This document shows positions 1-9,587 of a stretch of DNA of 17,569 nt, in pieces. Below the pieces are notes generated by a model. It searched no databases. It was given only the letters and a program-made list of their open reading frames with translations, and was not told the origin of the DNA. Numbering within the stretch: position 1 is the first letter of the stretch; every line of letters begins with the position of its first letter. Source of the stretch: Ramicandelaber brevisporus (lineage: Eukaryota > Kickxellomycota > Ramicandelaberales > Ramicandelaberaceae); the NCBI GenBank assembly GCA_025201865.1, contig MU602864.1:22894-40462 (forward strand), read 5' to 3'. The position numbers were made by a program, and so were the translations under genes.

Positions 1-1
1 C

Positions 2-1722
2 TTGTCCTGCACGCCGTTTCCAATGTCTGCATTCTCGCCCTCATCTTCATCGCCATCTTCACCATCATCCTCATCGCCATCTTCATCTTCATCATCGTCT
101 TCGCCGCGTGCATCGCCGCCGCTGCTTGCCGCGCTGTCTCGCCCAAATGTCATCTTTGCCTGCATCACCACCATCATTCTCGCCGCGTCCGCCGTCGCGC
201 TCATTGTCTCGCTCTCCGCATTCGTGCCAGCCGCAACCAGCACGACGCTGGCCGGCCTGTCGGTCCCGCGCGGCCTGCTCGTTCTCTTCGGCGTCAGCTG
301 GGTGTTTGTGTCGGCGTGCAGCATCGTGTGCTCGGCTCTGCACGTGTGGGGCGACGTGGTTGAGCGCCGCCGCCGCATGCTGCGCCGCACCCGCAGCCGC
401 TCATCGGCAGTGGCCGGCGACATGGGAGCGACGGGGTGCGGCACGTCGCTGGTGCTGAGCCACGCCTCCGGAGCAATTGTGGCGTTCATGAATGTGATTC
501 TGTTTGCGAGCGTGTCCGCCGTGACCTTCATGGTGATGAACACGTACATCTGCGCTGCGGCGAACACCGCGGCTGGCGCCGGTGATGCTGCCAGTGGCGG
601 TGGAAGCAGTGGTATCAGTGGTATAAGTGGTGGTGGTGGTGCTGACGGTGCTGGTAGCAGTGGTAGTGCTAACAGCGGTGGTAGCAGTATTGGCGCGATG
701 AATGTTGCAGCGAGCGAATGTGCCTCGATGCGGGCTTCTGCAGGCATCGCCATCGGCTGTGCGCTGCTGTGGACGGCGGTGTTCCTGATGAGATTTGCCA
801 ACTACGCTCGCGAGAGGCAGTCGGCCGAGTGCGAGCAGCCCACTGGCACGCGAGCGTTCATGCCGTCGACCGCCAACTTCCGCAACAATGTCCCGTCGTG
901 CTGCTATCTTCCGCAGGACTTCTTTCCTCCCACGTCGCCAACGACAGCAGCAGCAGCACTAACACCAGCAGCACTGACAGCACCAGCACCAGCATCCACA
1001 GCCGGCCGGACTCGCCCCAAATCCGTGTCGACCTCGCCGGTGTGTGACGACAGCGTGTTCAGCGGCCAGTCGACTGCAGTTCCATCGCCAGCACACGGCC
1101 CCGATGTCGGCGCGCCGGATCTCATTGACCCTGTTCTGGTGACGACGTGCGGCGACGACCCAGCCGAGATTTGCGAGAAGCAGCTCCAGCTCCAGCTCCA
1201 GCACCAGATCCAGCAGCAGCAGTCGATGTGGAGCGGCAGCCGCCACCGCCCGATTGCTGGGCACATTCGCGATCTGTTTGGCACGGGGAAGCAGCGGAGC
1301 AGTGATCACAGCAAAGGTCTGTCTCGCCAGCGGTCGCTCCGGTCGGCGCGCTCGATCATCCGCGATGGCCAGTTCGAGCAGCCGCAACCGGAGCAGCAAC
1401 AGCATCAATCACATCATCAACCACATCAACAGAACTTTCATCAACCGCACCATCAACCACAACAGCCACAGAGATACGAACAGCCACAGCAATACGCACA
1501 GCAGTACTCATCCAGAACCGTCAGAGCCCCGCCGCCTGTCGCTGCCAAAGTGAACAGCCGCCACCACAGCCAGCACCACAGCCAGCAGCGCCGAGCGTCG
1601 TACGGAGGCAGCTCCAAGAGCCAGACGGTTGGCCACAGCCACCAGTTCCGGAGCCAGGCAGCATCGCTCGACATCAAGCCTCTTCCGCCTCTTCCGACTC
1701 TTCCTCCGCCAGCTCCTCTCCC

Positions 1723-1755
<33 letters not shown>

Positions 1756-1966
1756 GCGGAAACAGCCCTCGCCAAAGATCCAGCCTTCCGCCGCTGCGCC
1801 GCCGCAGAGCAAGTCGAGCCGCTCGCCAAGAATCGGCGCAATCCCGCTCATCCAGAAGACGCTGGTCAGCCTGATTCCGCACGGCGGCGAGCGCGAGCCG
1901 AGCACCACGTCGACCATCGGCAGCGACCCGGCCGGCTACTTCAGGTCGTTCCGGTCGCGCGGCTGA
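2..1966 (+). CDS. Four-transmembrane protein with long Gln/His/Pro-rich cytoplasmic tail (5' end possibly outside window)
   Basis: I do not recognise a named family. The frame is open to the left edge. The first ATG is at 23, in a weak context (C at -3), so the true start may be upstream. Residues are counted from base 2. A Ser/Pro-rich head (9-45) is followed by four hydrophobic segments at about 48-72, 91-113, 153-180 and 244-266. An Arg-rich loop after segment 2 (RRRR at 122-125) puts both termini in the cytoplasm by the positive-inside rule. The loop between segments 3 and 4 is Gly/Ser-rich and flanked by Cys184 and Cys240, which could pair outside the cell. The remaining roughly 390 residues look disordered: QLQLQLQ at 394-400, a His/Gln stretch at 457-500, proline clusters at 560-573, and nine Gln at 575-583. 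Four-span topology with short first loop recalls MARVEL-type plasma-membrane proteins, but I see no diagnostic motif. Third codon positions are unusually rich in G/C compared with the next genes. Confidence 0.75.
572..697 (+). repeat. Gly/Ser trinucleotide-rich tract in the second extracellular loop
   Basis: GGT, AGT and GGC triplets recur imperfectly here and encode a Gly/Ser loop (about residues 191-232) between transmembrane segments 3 and 4 of the first gene. The reading frame is kept, so this looks like an expanded loop, not an intron. Confidence 0.6.
1724..1750 (+). repeat. (CAG)9 polyglutamine tract
   Basis: Nine uninterrupted CAG codons encode Gln575-583 in the C-terminal tail of the four-transmembrane protein. 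Uniform codon use makes it a likely length-variable microsatellite. Confidence 0.85.
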
Positions 1967-2523
1967 CGCCTCCACTCTCCTCTAATCAGCCACCATTCTT
2001 TCCACACTCGCTCTTTCCACATCCGCTCTTTCCACATCCGCTGTCCATACCACGCCACTATTCAGTCCCGCCATCCTCACTCACCCATTCGCGCTCTCCA
2101 TTTGCCAGCTTTTGTCTTCCTCCTTCCCCTGACCCTTCCTCCTCCGTTTTTCTTTCCATTTTCCTTTCTTTTTTGTTCGTGTATTTTTCGCTTTCGCCTA
2201 CAACTTGTACGTGATATTGCGTGGAGGACCGAGTTTAATATAAATCACACTCCACCTCAAACCCCTTTCAATCGATCCAATGTCCCAACACTATTTTAAT
2301 GTATCTAATTTGTCAAATATCGAAAGTCCACGCATGTGTTGAGTTATTGCGACCGCAATATCGTTGAACAAAGAGAAATAGTATGCGTTACAGATGTGCG
2401 TCTCGGTGGAATCGTTTCGAAGTGTCTTTGCTCTTGTTTTTGTATACAATCGCTCGTTTTTGTTTTGTTTTCTTCCTGTACATTATACTTCTTCTCCTTA
2501 TTTCCTTGATTTGTTCGACCGAA
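1967..2523 (+). promoter_or_regulatory. Intergenic region: 3' flank of the membrane gene and promoter/leader of the gelsolin-like gene
   Basis: No credible gene is seen. The left half is C/T-rich and includes two direct copies of a 15-base unit (CGCTCTTTCCACATC) at 2009-2038. A TATA-like element, TATAAAT, lies at 2239-2245. From about 2420 to 2520 the strand is T-rich, as expected of a pyrimidine-rich transcribed leader. That leader also happens to encode the hydrophobic stretch discussed for the downstream gene's alternative start at 2383. Confidence 0.45.
2239..2245 (+). promoter_or_regulatory. TATA-like element upstream of the gelsolin-like gene
   Basis: TATAAAT sits in an AT-rich pocket after a C/T-rich stretch, 144 bases before the ATG at 2383 and 285 before the ATG at 2524. 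Assignment rests on sequence and position only. Confidence 0.4.
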
Positions 2524-3662
2524 ATGCCGAGAGTACGGCACGACTCGGCCAAGTCCTTTGATAAAAATGACGCCTTCGTGCAAGTGAAGGAAGTTGAGTC
2601 TTTGCATCGAATCAAATTGACACATGCAGCTCCAGGCATCATTGACATAACCAAAACCAAGAACACTGCTGTCAATATCTGTGCAGTTGACGATGTAGCC
2701 GTAGCTGTGGATCTGCTGTCAAATGGAGTTGTTAACCATGGCACACCCAGGTCTGGAACAGATAGTCCAGATCAAGCCAAGACACTGATTGTGCCCTCTC
2801 GCTCGTCATCGCTCACTCAGCAAGATATCACAAGGAATAGAGCATCAGTATCACCATCACTCATCATGCTGCATCTCTCGTTCGAGAATGCCGAAATGAC
2901 TATAACTCAAGTTCCCTGCAGAGTCGCATCGCTGGAAGATAACTCTGGAGCATACATTATCTGTTCAGCGCATGATGTCTATCCACTCTCTCACGATGTT
3001 GACTTGAATTGTCTCACGACATCTCCAGCAGGAAATGATATTGTGTACATTCGGACTGGGTCAAGATTCGACAAGAAGTATCTTGGTGCTGCAACCAACT
3101 TAGCCACTGCCCTCTGTCCAACAGCTAATCGCTATGTTACAATTAACGGAACTGCCACATCAACTGATAACATTCACCAAGACTTTTATGCCGCTGTGGG
3201 CTCTGTCGAGTTACTCTCAGGCACACCACCAATAACTCTTGCAATAGACCACACAACTATTAACCAAGTCGCAGTGTTTACTCTCCTTCCAGATTCTTCT
3301 GAAGCTGGATACATCCTCAAGTTGATTGCAGGTCCAATCATTGCCGGACAAGATCGTCTTGATCCCCGACTTCGTCATCAAGCAAAGCACCTGAAACAAA
3401 CTCTGCTTATTACCGTTGGAAGTATGATGTTCATTTGGCTGCCATATCCTCGTCTCTTGCACAACCATCAAGAATACAAGCGAATCTATGAGTTCGTTTA
3501 TTCACTGTGCAAGCTACGACACAGTGGCTCCATGCTCGCACAAAACATTGATGAGGAAATGAGTCTGTGTTTTGGCTGGCTGTGGTTTGAGCACTGTGAT
3601 CAAGAGCGGGCCGTCTTCAAGTCGCTGTTCGCCAGTAGCCACGCCGTAATGCCATCAATGTC

Positions 3663-3698
<36 letters not shown>

Positions 3699-6162
3699 TA
3701 ACCATTCTCGTTCGTATTCTGTGAAACTGAGGGATGAAGGATCAAGATCACATTCGCGTCATGCATCTTCTGTGTCAACAGCATCACATTCAAGTAATCG
3801 AGGCATGCAGCGCTTTTCTGTGCCATCTCTGCTGCTTAAATCACCAACAGCTGAGACTCGGCTGCCGATGCCCTTCAACTCGGATAACGAACAAAGTTTG
3901 CAGACTGTGGCTGATGCTATGCTTAGCACCTCGCTATCAGCCATCACTGATTCTGACTATTCTGATCAACTCTTTGCTGGAAAGTATGCCCAAATAAAGA
4001 GTATCTGGTGTCTGGAGTCGCACAATGGCAGCAACAAACTTGTGGATGCAACCGGTCAAATCAATGCAAGGACTGTACTAAATAAGTCTCGGCGCGTGAT
4101 GGTGCCAGAATATGAGCATGGCTCATTCTTTTCTGGCGATGCATATATTGTACATGTTGATATCGCCTTTGATAATAGCGATATTTTGTCCATGTCAGAT
4201 AGTCAGCTCTCGCTATTATCACCGCAAAAGAAGCAGTCATTCCAAGTACTATTCCTGTGGATCGGCAAAGATCATCCTGAGTACAACTTGGCCACTGCCA
4301 AAGAAGTGAACTCTCAAATGCAAGTGTCTGAATCAATCCATCTGATTTTATCGCCACAGAGTCAAGAGCCACATCAATTCTTGTTTGTTCTCGGCGGCCG
4401 TATCATCATTCGCAACGGAACTCGTCGCAAACATTACACGAAGATGGAAGAGACTGAATCCAGAATTCGTGAGCTCAGAGCTCGTTTCGCCGGAACTACC
4501 CTATCCCGCACTGGCATTCACAGCATCCCTGAACTTCACCTTTCTCCGGGTCAAATGTATGTTGCTCATGGCCGAAGCGAAGCTGCCATTCGAGTTGAAG
4601 AAGTTCCCTTTTCGGCTGCCGCTCTGTGCTCTGCTCACTCTTACATTATCATCCCACCAGCCTCAACCACATCAATCACGAACTCGAGCTCTGTGCTTGC
4701 GAGTTCGTGTGCAACAGTTTGGTATGGACTCGGATCGACTACCTCAGAAAGACAGGCTGCACTGTGGGCTGTAAACAAACATTTACTGCATCGTTCGTCA
4801 TACAGAAACGAGATGCGTCGGCAGTTCTCGAGAGCAGTCCAGCGGTTTCATGGAAGGTCATCAAGCCATCTATCGTCAATGTCGGCATCAGTTTACATGA
4901 AGCCATGCAGCCATTTCAACGACGGTGGTTCGTTCATGTCATCATCAATGGGATCAATGATGGGCAGCGGTGGTTGTGGTGGTACATCCATGCACATTGC
5001 AGGTGTGGGTAGATCTGTGACAATGCCGCCGTACCTTTCATCACCAGTTCAGCAGTCGCAATCACCAATCTCGATGAGCCGGTTCAGCTCCAACAGCAGC
5101 GCACTGTTTTCAGGTGATTCAGAGGAGACTGCTGCAGGAGTCTCGGAGGTGTTCGAGACTCTGGAGCCGTTGGCTTTCTGGAAGTTGTTTCCGGACTTGT
5201 CCAAGTCTGTGCTTTCAAACGCCACTCATCTTGCCAGCGACGAAGAGACTCGAGCTGCCTGGAAGATGCGTCCAAAGCAGCCAATGTATGCTGTTGTCGC
5301 CTTCTTGCTCGAGCAGTCTCCTTCATTGCGGATCCAGCATCAGCACTCTTTTTCGACTCCATCGTCATCAGCGTCAACTAGTGATGTGATCCAGCGCAGT
5401 CAGACGTGGAGCCATGATATAAAGAAAAGACAGCCACAACATCAGCATGAAGCTTCTTCGGAGAATCATCGCATATCAATGATAACTGGCAATGGAGGCG
5501 AGATTCAGCTGGATATGATCCTCAAAACATTAACATCATCAAATCCATCAAAAGACATGTCCATCTCCAAACGAACTCGATCACTAACGCTCTCGATCCC
5601 GGTATCTCGCTTGTTACCGCAACAGTCAAGACACATCAGTAGCTCCCGCAGCTCCACCAGCAATAACAGCAGCAGCATTTTGGATAACAAAGTGATGATC
5701 CTGGATGCATACTCTCGAGTGTATGTTTGGGCATTACCCTCTGCCAGTGCAACTCTTGTATTAAATGCCAGTAAGTTGGCCATGAGATACATCTCAACAG
5801 TCACCTCGGATCCACAGTCACCACGGTACAATGCAACCATGCTGCCTCCGATTGTGATGTTTATGGGCAGCGAGACTCGTGGTTTCAAGGAGCACTTTGT
5901 GCCGTATTGGGATCAGAACGAGGTATCACGGGTCTTTGAACGACATGGACCGTCAAGCAGTATCCAAATGGATCCCGTCCTGGCTGAGAGAGTCATTGAA
6001 GTTCTCACTAGCACAGCAACTCACGATTGTCCGATTTACAAATTTAAGGAAGCATTCCAGCCGAGCCGCTCATTGTTGATCATGGTTAAAGATACCATGC
6101 GAGACTTGCTGCTAATCCCAAACTGGCGCGAGCCAGCACAATCACCAATTCACAAACGCTAA
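2524..6162 (+). CDS. Gelsolin/villin-repeat protein, large fungal type
   Basis: Likely a cytoplasmic actin-binding protein. Residues here are counted from the in-frame ATG at 2383 (1259 aa); starting at 2524 gives 1212 aa. Gelsolin-repeat hallmarks: GSFFSGDAYIV (580-590) followed by FLWIGKDHPE (624-633) and a FLFVLGGR strand (666-673); ATVWYGLGSTTSERQAALWA (777-796); a FETLEPLAFWKLFPDL segment (924-939), like the E.EEFW..LG stretch of villin repeats; and VMILDAYSRVYVWALPSAS (1104-1122). The N-terminal 420 residues are folded-looking but unassigned; some fungal gelsolin proteins carry a separate N-terminal domain (DUF4045). Eleven Gln (428-438) and Ser-rich linkers separate the blocks. I prefer the start at 2524 (GAA before ATG) because residues 1-47 from 2383 are a hydrophobic run read from a T-rich leader and would make a membrane anchor, odd for this family. 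No villin headpiece is evident at the C-terminus. Actin or calcium binding is inferred from the family, not shown. Confidence 0.7.
3664..3696 (+). repeat. (CAG)11 polyglutamine tract
   Basis: Eleven uninterrupted CAG codons encode Gln428-438 (counting from 2383) at the boundary between the unassigned N-terminal half and the gelsolin repeats. Confidence 0.85.
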
Positions 6163-6265
6163 TTCAATGGACACTATTTTTTAATGAACACCTATGCATA
6201 ATATACTAATTTACTTTAAAGTAAGAGCGAGAGAGAGAGAACGAGAGTAATACACTATGAGGAAT
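6163..6265. other. Short convergent gap with a (GA)n run
   Basis: These 103 bases separate two genes that end toward each other, so their 3' untranslated regions probably overlap. The gap holds an AT-rich stretch and a GA-repeat at about 6225-6247. No canonical AATAAA is seen for the rightward gene. Confidence 0.5.
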
Positions 6266-8047
6266 CTAGTTACGAACAGCGAGACAGTGGTCATAAATAA
6301 AGTCGGTTACTATGTCAGACATTTGCATTAGCGGCATTAGATGGGTTCCTGAATGTACAGTCTCTTGCTGCTTGATTGAGCTCTGCACAGTTTGAATCAA
6401 GTAGTCAACATGCCGCCGTCTTGCTTCGGCAGAGTCTTCAATAGCGCTGGACGATCGAGACTTTAGTGCCTCGCTTGAGATACACAGCAGCGGACATGTC
6501 ACGTTTGACCAATTCGGATGTCGCACGAGTGTCTCGCGCTTGAGCAAGTCTGACAGCACGCCGTGTTTGCGCTGTCCAGCTGATGAGAAGCAAACTCCGA
6601 GAGCCGAATACAGTGACAGTAGTCGTGGATCGTTAATGACTTCCTGAAGAGCGTCTGGTCCAGCCAACCCGTCGATGGCTGCCAACAATCTCTCGGATTT
6701 TGCACGAGACTTGGCAAAGTTGTCGTCTGGCTTAGGGGACACTGACTGTGAGAATCGATTAAATGTCCAGATATCTGAGAGAATGTCATTTCCAGCCAAA
6801 TGAGCCTTTAGCTCTTTGGATCGTTTGCTGCGCTCAATCTCCAGATGCTGTGGAACATTGCTGAGAAATTCTGGCCGTAACCAGGCACTGCTACTGCTGC
6901 TGCTACTGCTGTCGCTGTTGTTGTTGTTTGCAGATGGAGCTTCGGGACCACGATAGCCCATTGTGACTGGATCCACTAATACAACGCCTTTGACATTGGT
7001 AGATTGATGTTGATGGTAATGCAGATGATGTTGATGGTGAGAATGGTCGTGATTGTGCGATTGTCCCTTGAGTGAACTAGCCAGCATCAATGCCACTGGT
7101 GCAGCCGATCCAACAGCAACAACAACCAAATCGCGAATCATCATTGTAGACAGGAATATCCGAATCATTTCGGTTTCCTCTTCGTAACCTTCTCTCGGCC
7201 GCTCCATCCCAAATAGCCACCTCTTGGGATGTAGCAATAGATGCAGTAGTCTACTTGGTGTCATTGGCTGGGATGCTGCCGCTGTAGCTGCTGCGGACGA
7301 TGATGAACTGAGGAAACCCGGCCGGGAAATGGATACAAAGGCAAGCTGAGGCAATACATCTTCGAACCGAGTAAATGTATGTGATGATATCCTCTCAAGA
7401 GGATAGTGAGACTGTTGATGGTGATGAGGCTGATTGTGATGATGTCCATTGCTGGCTTTGGCTCTTGGACGTAGCCACGATATCGACAATCCAGCAGCAA
7501 TCCATCGTGCAATGTCGAATCCACCCAAGAGAGGGTAGCCCCATCGAGGCTGTGGGAGATATCCAAAGGACTCGCTGCCTCCATGCAAAATCAGAACACA
7601 CGGCAAGGACTGCAACGAAGCCGGATCAACGGCTGGCTGAAAGCTCGGAGTAGGATTGAACAGTCTCCATGGAAATCCAGAATCTGTTCCAGCGCCACCA
7701 GCGCCTCCAGCCAGAGCTGCCAGCGATGATGACGTGTTTGACCATAATGGATGTGGACTCATATCAAGTGCGTATTGAACTCGATACGGTGCCGCCATCC
7801 CATCTTTCCCAGAAATGTTGATTGCGTTGCTACGCAGTTCATCCGCAGCACTGTCCCGGCCAGTATCGCGGCTGTGCTTTTGTCGCCGTGAGTAGCTGGT
7901 ATTGATTGAGGATGATGATGAGGATGATGATGATGATAAATGCACGTGAGGTGCCGGAATTGTAACGAGCTGCTCGCTGGAACGCAGCTTTTGCGCTATC
8001 AGACTGCGCCACTGCTGCAAGTCGCGAACCCACTTCAGAATAGCCAT
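6266..8047 (-). CDS. Alpha/beta-hydrolase-fold protein with an atypical nucleophile elbow
   Basis: This is 593 aa from the ATG at 8047. The frame continues upstream only through TTG and a run of CGA codons to a stop at about 8129-8131, with no earlier ATG. Residues are counted from 8047. Fold markers run in the right order: strand and oxyanion loop VLILHGGSESFGY (151-163), a FVSISRPGFLSS stretch (237-248) like the SRPGYLGTP segment of bacterial hydrolases, strand plus elbow VVVAVGSAAPVALMLA (308-323), GVVLVDPV (354-361), and a C-terminal SGTHLMPL (566-573) supplying the usual catalytic-His position. Aligned to the common GxSGGGPVAL pattern, the nucleophile position is Gly313, with Ser314 one step late. 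The strand before the expected acid (CPLLCISSEALKS) has no obvious Asp. Poly-Ser and His-rich insertions interrupt the core. Either a pseudoenzyme or a divergent hydrolase; substrate unknown. Confidence 0.6.
   Translation of the reverse strand: MAILKWVRDLQQWRSLIAQKLRSSEQLVTIPAPHVHLSSSSSSSSSSINTSYSRRQKHSRDTGRDSAADELRSNAINISGKDGMAAPYRVQYALDMSPHPLWSNTSSSLAALAGGAGGAGTDSGFPWRLFNPTPSFQPAVDPASLQSLPCVLILHGGSESFGYLPQPRWGYPLLGGFDIARWIAAGLSISWLRPRAKASNGHHHNQPHHHQQSHYPLERISSHTFTRFEDVLPQLAFVSISRPGFLSSSSSAAATAAASQPMTPSRLLHLLLHPKRWLFGMERPREGYEEETEMIRIFLSTMMIRDLVVVAVGSAAPVALMLASSLKGQSHNHDHSHHQHHLHYHQHQSTNVKGVVLVDPVTMGYRGPEAPSANNNNSDSSSSSSSSAWLRPEFLSNVPQHLEIERSKRSKELKAHLAGNDILSDIWTFNRFSQSVSPKPDDNFAKSRAKSERLLAAIDGLAGPDALQEVINDPRLLSLYSALGVCFSSAGQRKHGVLSDLLKRETLVRHPNWSNVTCPLLCISSEALKSRSSSAIEDSAEARRRHVDYLIQTVQSSIKQQETVHSGTHLMPLMQMSDIVTDFIYDHCLAVRN
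7004..7060 (-). repeat. Histidine-rich insertion in the hydrolase-fold protein
   Basis: About 19 codons just after the nucleophile-elbow helix read mostly His with Asn, Gln and Ser (residues 330-348 from 8047). A second His/Gln insertion lies at 7406-7444. Both fall at expected surface loops between strands, so the core fold could survive. Confidence 0.7.
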
Positions 8048-8125
8048 GCGTCGCAGTCGTCGTCGTCGTCGTTCATCCAACAGTTCCTTTTTGTATGCAC
8101 AATCTCCACAAAGTCGCGTCCAACT

Positions 8126-8183
8126 TGACTAACTGACCAGCTAACTGACTGACCAACTGGCTGACTGACTGACTGGCTGGCTG
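8126..8183. repeat. CTGA/CTGG tetranucleotide repeat
   Basis: An imperfect array of CTGA, CTAA and CTGG four-base units fills this stretch, including three consecutive CTGA units near 8161. It lies about 80 bases upstream of the leftward hydrolase-fold start. Confidence 0.75.
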
Positions 8184-8650
8184 CTCGCTCTTTTGCTCTT
8201 TTGTTCGTTGGTTCGTTTGTTCGTTCCTACCCTCTTCTTTTTGACTCTTTGCAGAAAAATATTTTTGGAGGGTGGATTTCGCAGCTGCAACAACCACCAA
8301 CTGGACTTGACTGGCTTGTGTTCTCTCTCTTGCGGATCGACTTGACGCAGCAAACTCCACACTTTTTATTACCGAACTCACGATAGTGCTGTTCATCCCT
8401 CACTCAGTACGGCAATCACTGCAAGCTCCTCAGTACAGCCACTTGTCTTTCCCTTCCTCCTCCTCCCCTCAGTTATTCCTCTCAGCGGCCGAACAAGCTC
8501 ATTGATCAGACTCGACCAGCTTCGAAATCACGCACTAGTCCACTCGTTTTGTTTGTTTTTGTTTCTTTCCTTCCTCCGCTGTCGCTGTCCTTTATCCTCT
8601 TTTGTACGACTCTTCCAGCAATAAACACAACCGCAACCACCGCCAAGCAA

Positions 8651-8696
8651 GCAACAAACAACAAACAAACAACAAACAAACACAAACAAACAAACA
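8651..8696 (+). repeat. CAAA/CAAC-rich repeat in the CKS1 leader
   Basis: CAAA units, interspersed with CAA, run to within 40 bases of the CKS1 ATG. They are probably transcribed as part of the 5' untranslated region. Confidence 0.7.
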
Positions 8697-8735
8697 AGCG
8701 GACAGCAAAAAGGCTCTCTTCTCGCATAGCTAATC

Positions 8736-9029
8736 ATGTCAGCAGCAGGTTACTCAAAGTACGATCGCCAGCGTATCGAAGACGTTGCCAAGTACCGGGA
8801 CTCAATTGTATACTCGGATCGGTATCCAGGTGACGACGAATACATTTACAGACACGTTATTTTGCCAAAGCAGCTTGTTCAGTACTTGCCCAAGGATGGC
8901 CGGTTGATGGAAAAGAATGAGAAGGAATGGCAGGCACTGGGTGTTCAGCAGTCCAGAGGTTGGGAACATTACTTGGTTCATTCGCCTGAGCCTCACATTT
9001 TATTATTTAGACGTCCAAAAGATGAGTAA
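8736..9029 (+). CDS. CKS1: Cyclin-dependent kinase regulatory subunit (CKS1/suc1 family)
   Basis: The 97-aa protein should bind the cell-cycle cyclin-dependent kinase and dock phosphorylated substrates during mitosis and G1/S. It covers the family end to end: [19 protein letters not shown] (26-44), [18 protein letters not shown] (62-79), and the signature [13 protein letters not shown] (82-94). The HxPEPH hinge governs strand-exchanged dimers in this family and is intact. The region between RHVILP and the EKEW motif is short, without the long insertions seen in the budding and fission yeast proteins, so it looks closer to the animal form. The ATG has A at -3, and the next in-frame stop matches the family's usual C-terminus. 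No intron is needed. Family assignment is close to certain; partners are from family knowledge. Confidence 0.97.
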   Translation: MSAAGYSKYDRQRIEDVAKYRDSIVYSDRYPGDDEYIYRHVILPKQLVQYLPKDGRLMEKNEKEWQALGVQQSRGWEHYLVHSPEPHILLFRRPKDE

Positions 9030-9587
9030 ATTACCATTTATTCATTCGTTCGTTAAAAAAAACAAAACAAGGTGATAACTATAATTACAATGACACAAGC
9101 ACATGCATCTAACTACTAACTTTATTATTCTTTATTATTCTTTATCATCGACTTGACTATCTACAAAAATACTCATGTCGCTCATATCTATCGTTAATAC
9201 TATTAATTGTTCATTAGAATTAATAGAAGTTCGGGAGGGAGAGGAGTACTCAACAAGCGATGTCTAAGTGGGAGAATAGTGGGAAATGCCATCGAGGATT
9301 GCAGTCATCTTCCTTTCTCTCCCATGCTTTTGAAAGCTGGATGTTCAAAACTTCCCTTTGATCACGAATGTATCCTTTTGGCAGTGTCTTTGTAGCTTCT
9401 TTATTATATGGCACTCGAAGTTCGAGGCTAGCAGTTGAGAACCTGACTATAGCTAAGCGCTCATAACATGTAGCACTATTGTTGATACAAAGTAAATGTC
9501 AAGAGTTAGTTAACTGGTATCGCGTTGATAGCCATACAACTTGGCTGAAGATGAGTTCGGTTGGAGTATGCGTAACGACAGTAGTCA

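Larger units (their letters stand above)
8048..8735. promoter_or_regulatory. Divergent intergenic region between the hydrolase-fold gene and CKS1, rich in four-base repeats
   Basis: No gene is seen. Its 688 bases probably hold two back-to-back promoters and 5' leaders. Three simple-repeat blocks stand out: CTGA/CTGG units at 8126-8183, GTTC/GTTT units at about 8191-8227, and CAAA/CAAC units at 8651-8696. The last lies just before the CKS1 start and would form an unstructured A-rich leader. No clear TATA box is seen for either gene. Confidence 0.5.

Noticed and set aside
1453-1975. Long minus-strand frames opposite the first gene
   Set aside because: They mirror the repetitive Gln/Ser/Pro codons of the plus-strand gene and read as Cys/Trp/Leu/Arg runs, which is the usual shadow of GC-rich coding sequence.
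2102-2299. A 65-codon frame in the C/T-rich intergenic region
   Set aside because: It begins at TTG, and its Phe/Pro/Leu composition is just the translation of a pyrimidine-rich tract.
7909-7937. GAT/GAG repeat as a separate microsatellite feature
   Set aside because: On the minus strand it is simply the Ser-codon run of the hydrolase-fold protein.
9207-9395. A 62-codon plus-strand frame between CKS1 and the duplicated zinc-finger gene
   Set aside because: There is no ATG at its beginning, its composition is unremarkable, and it lies in AT-rich non-coding sequence.
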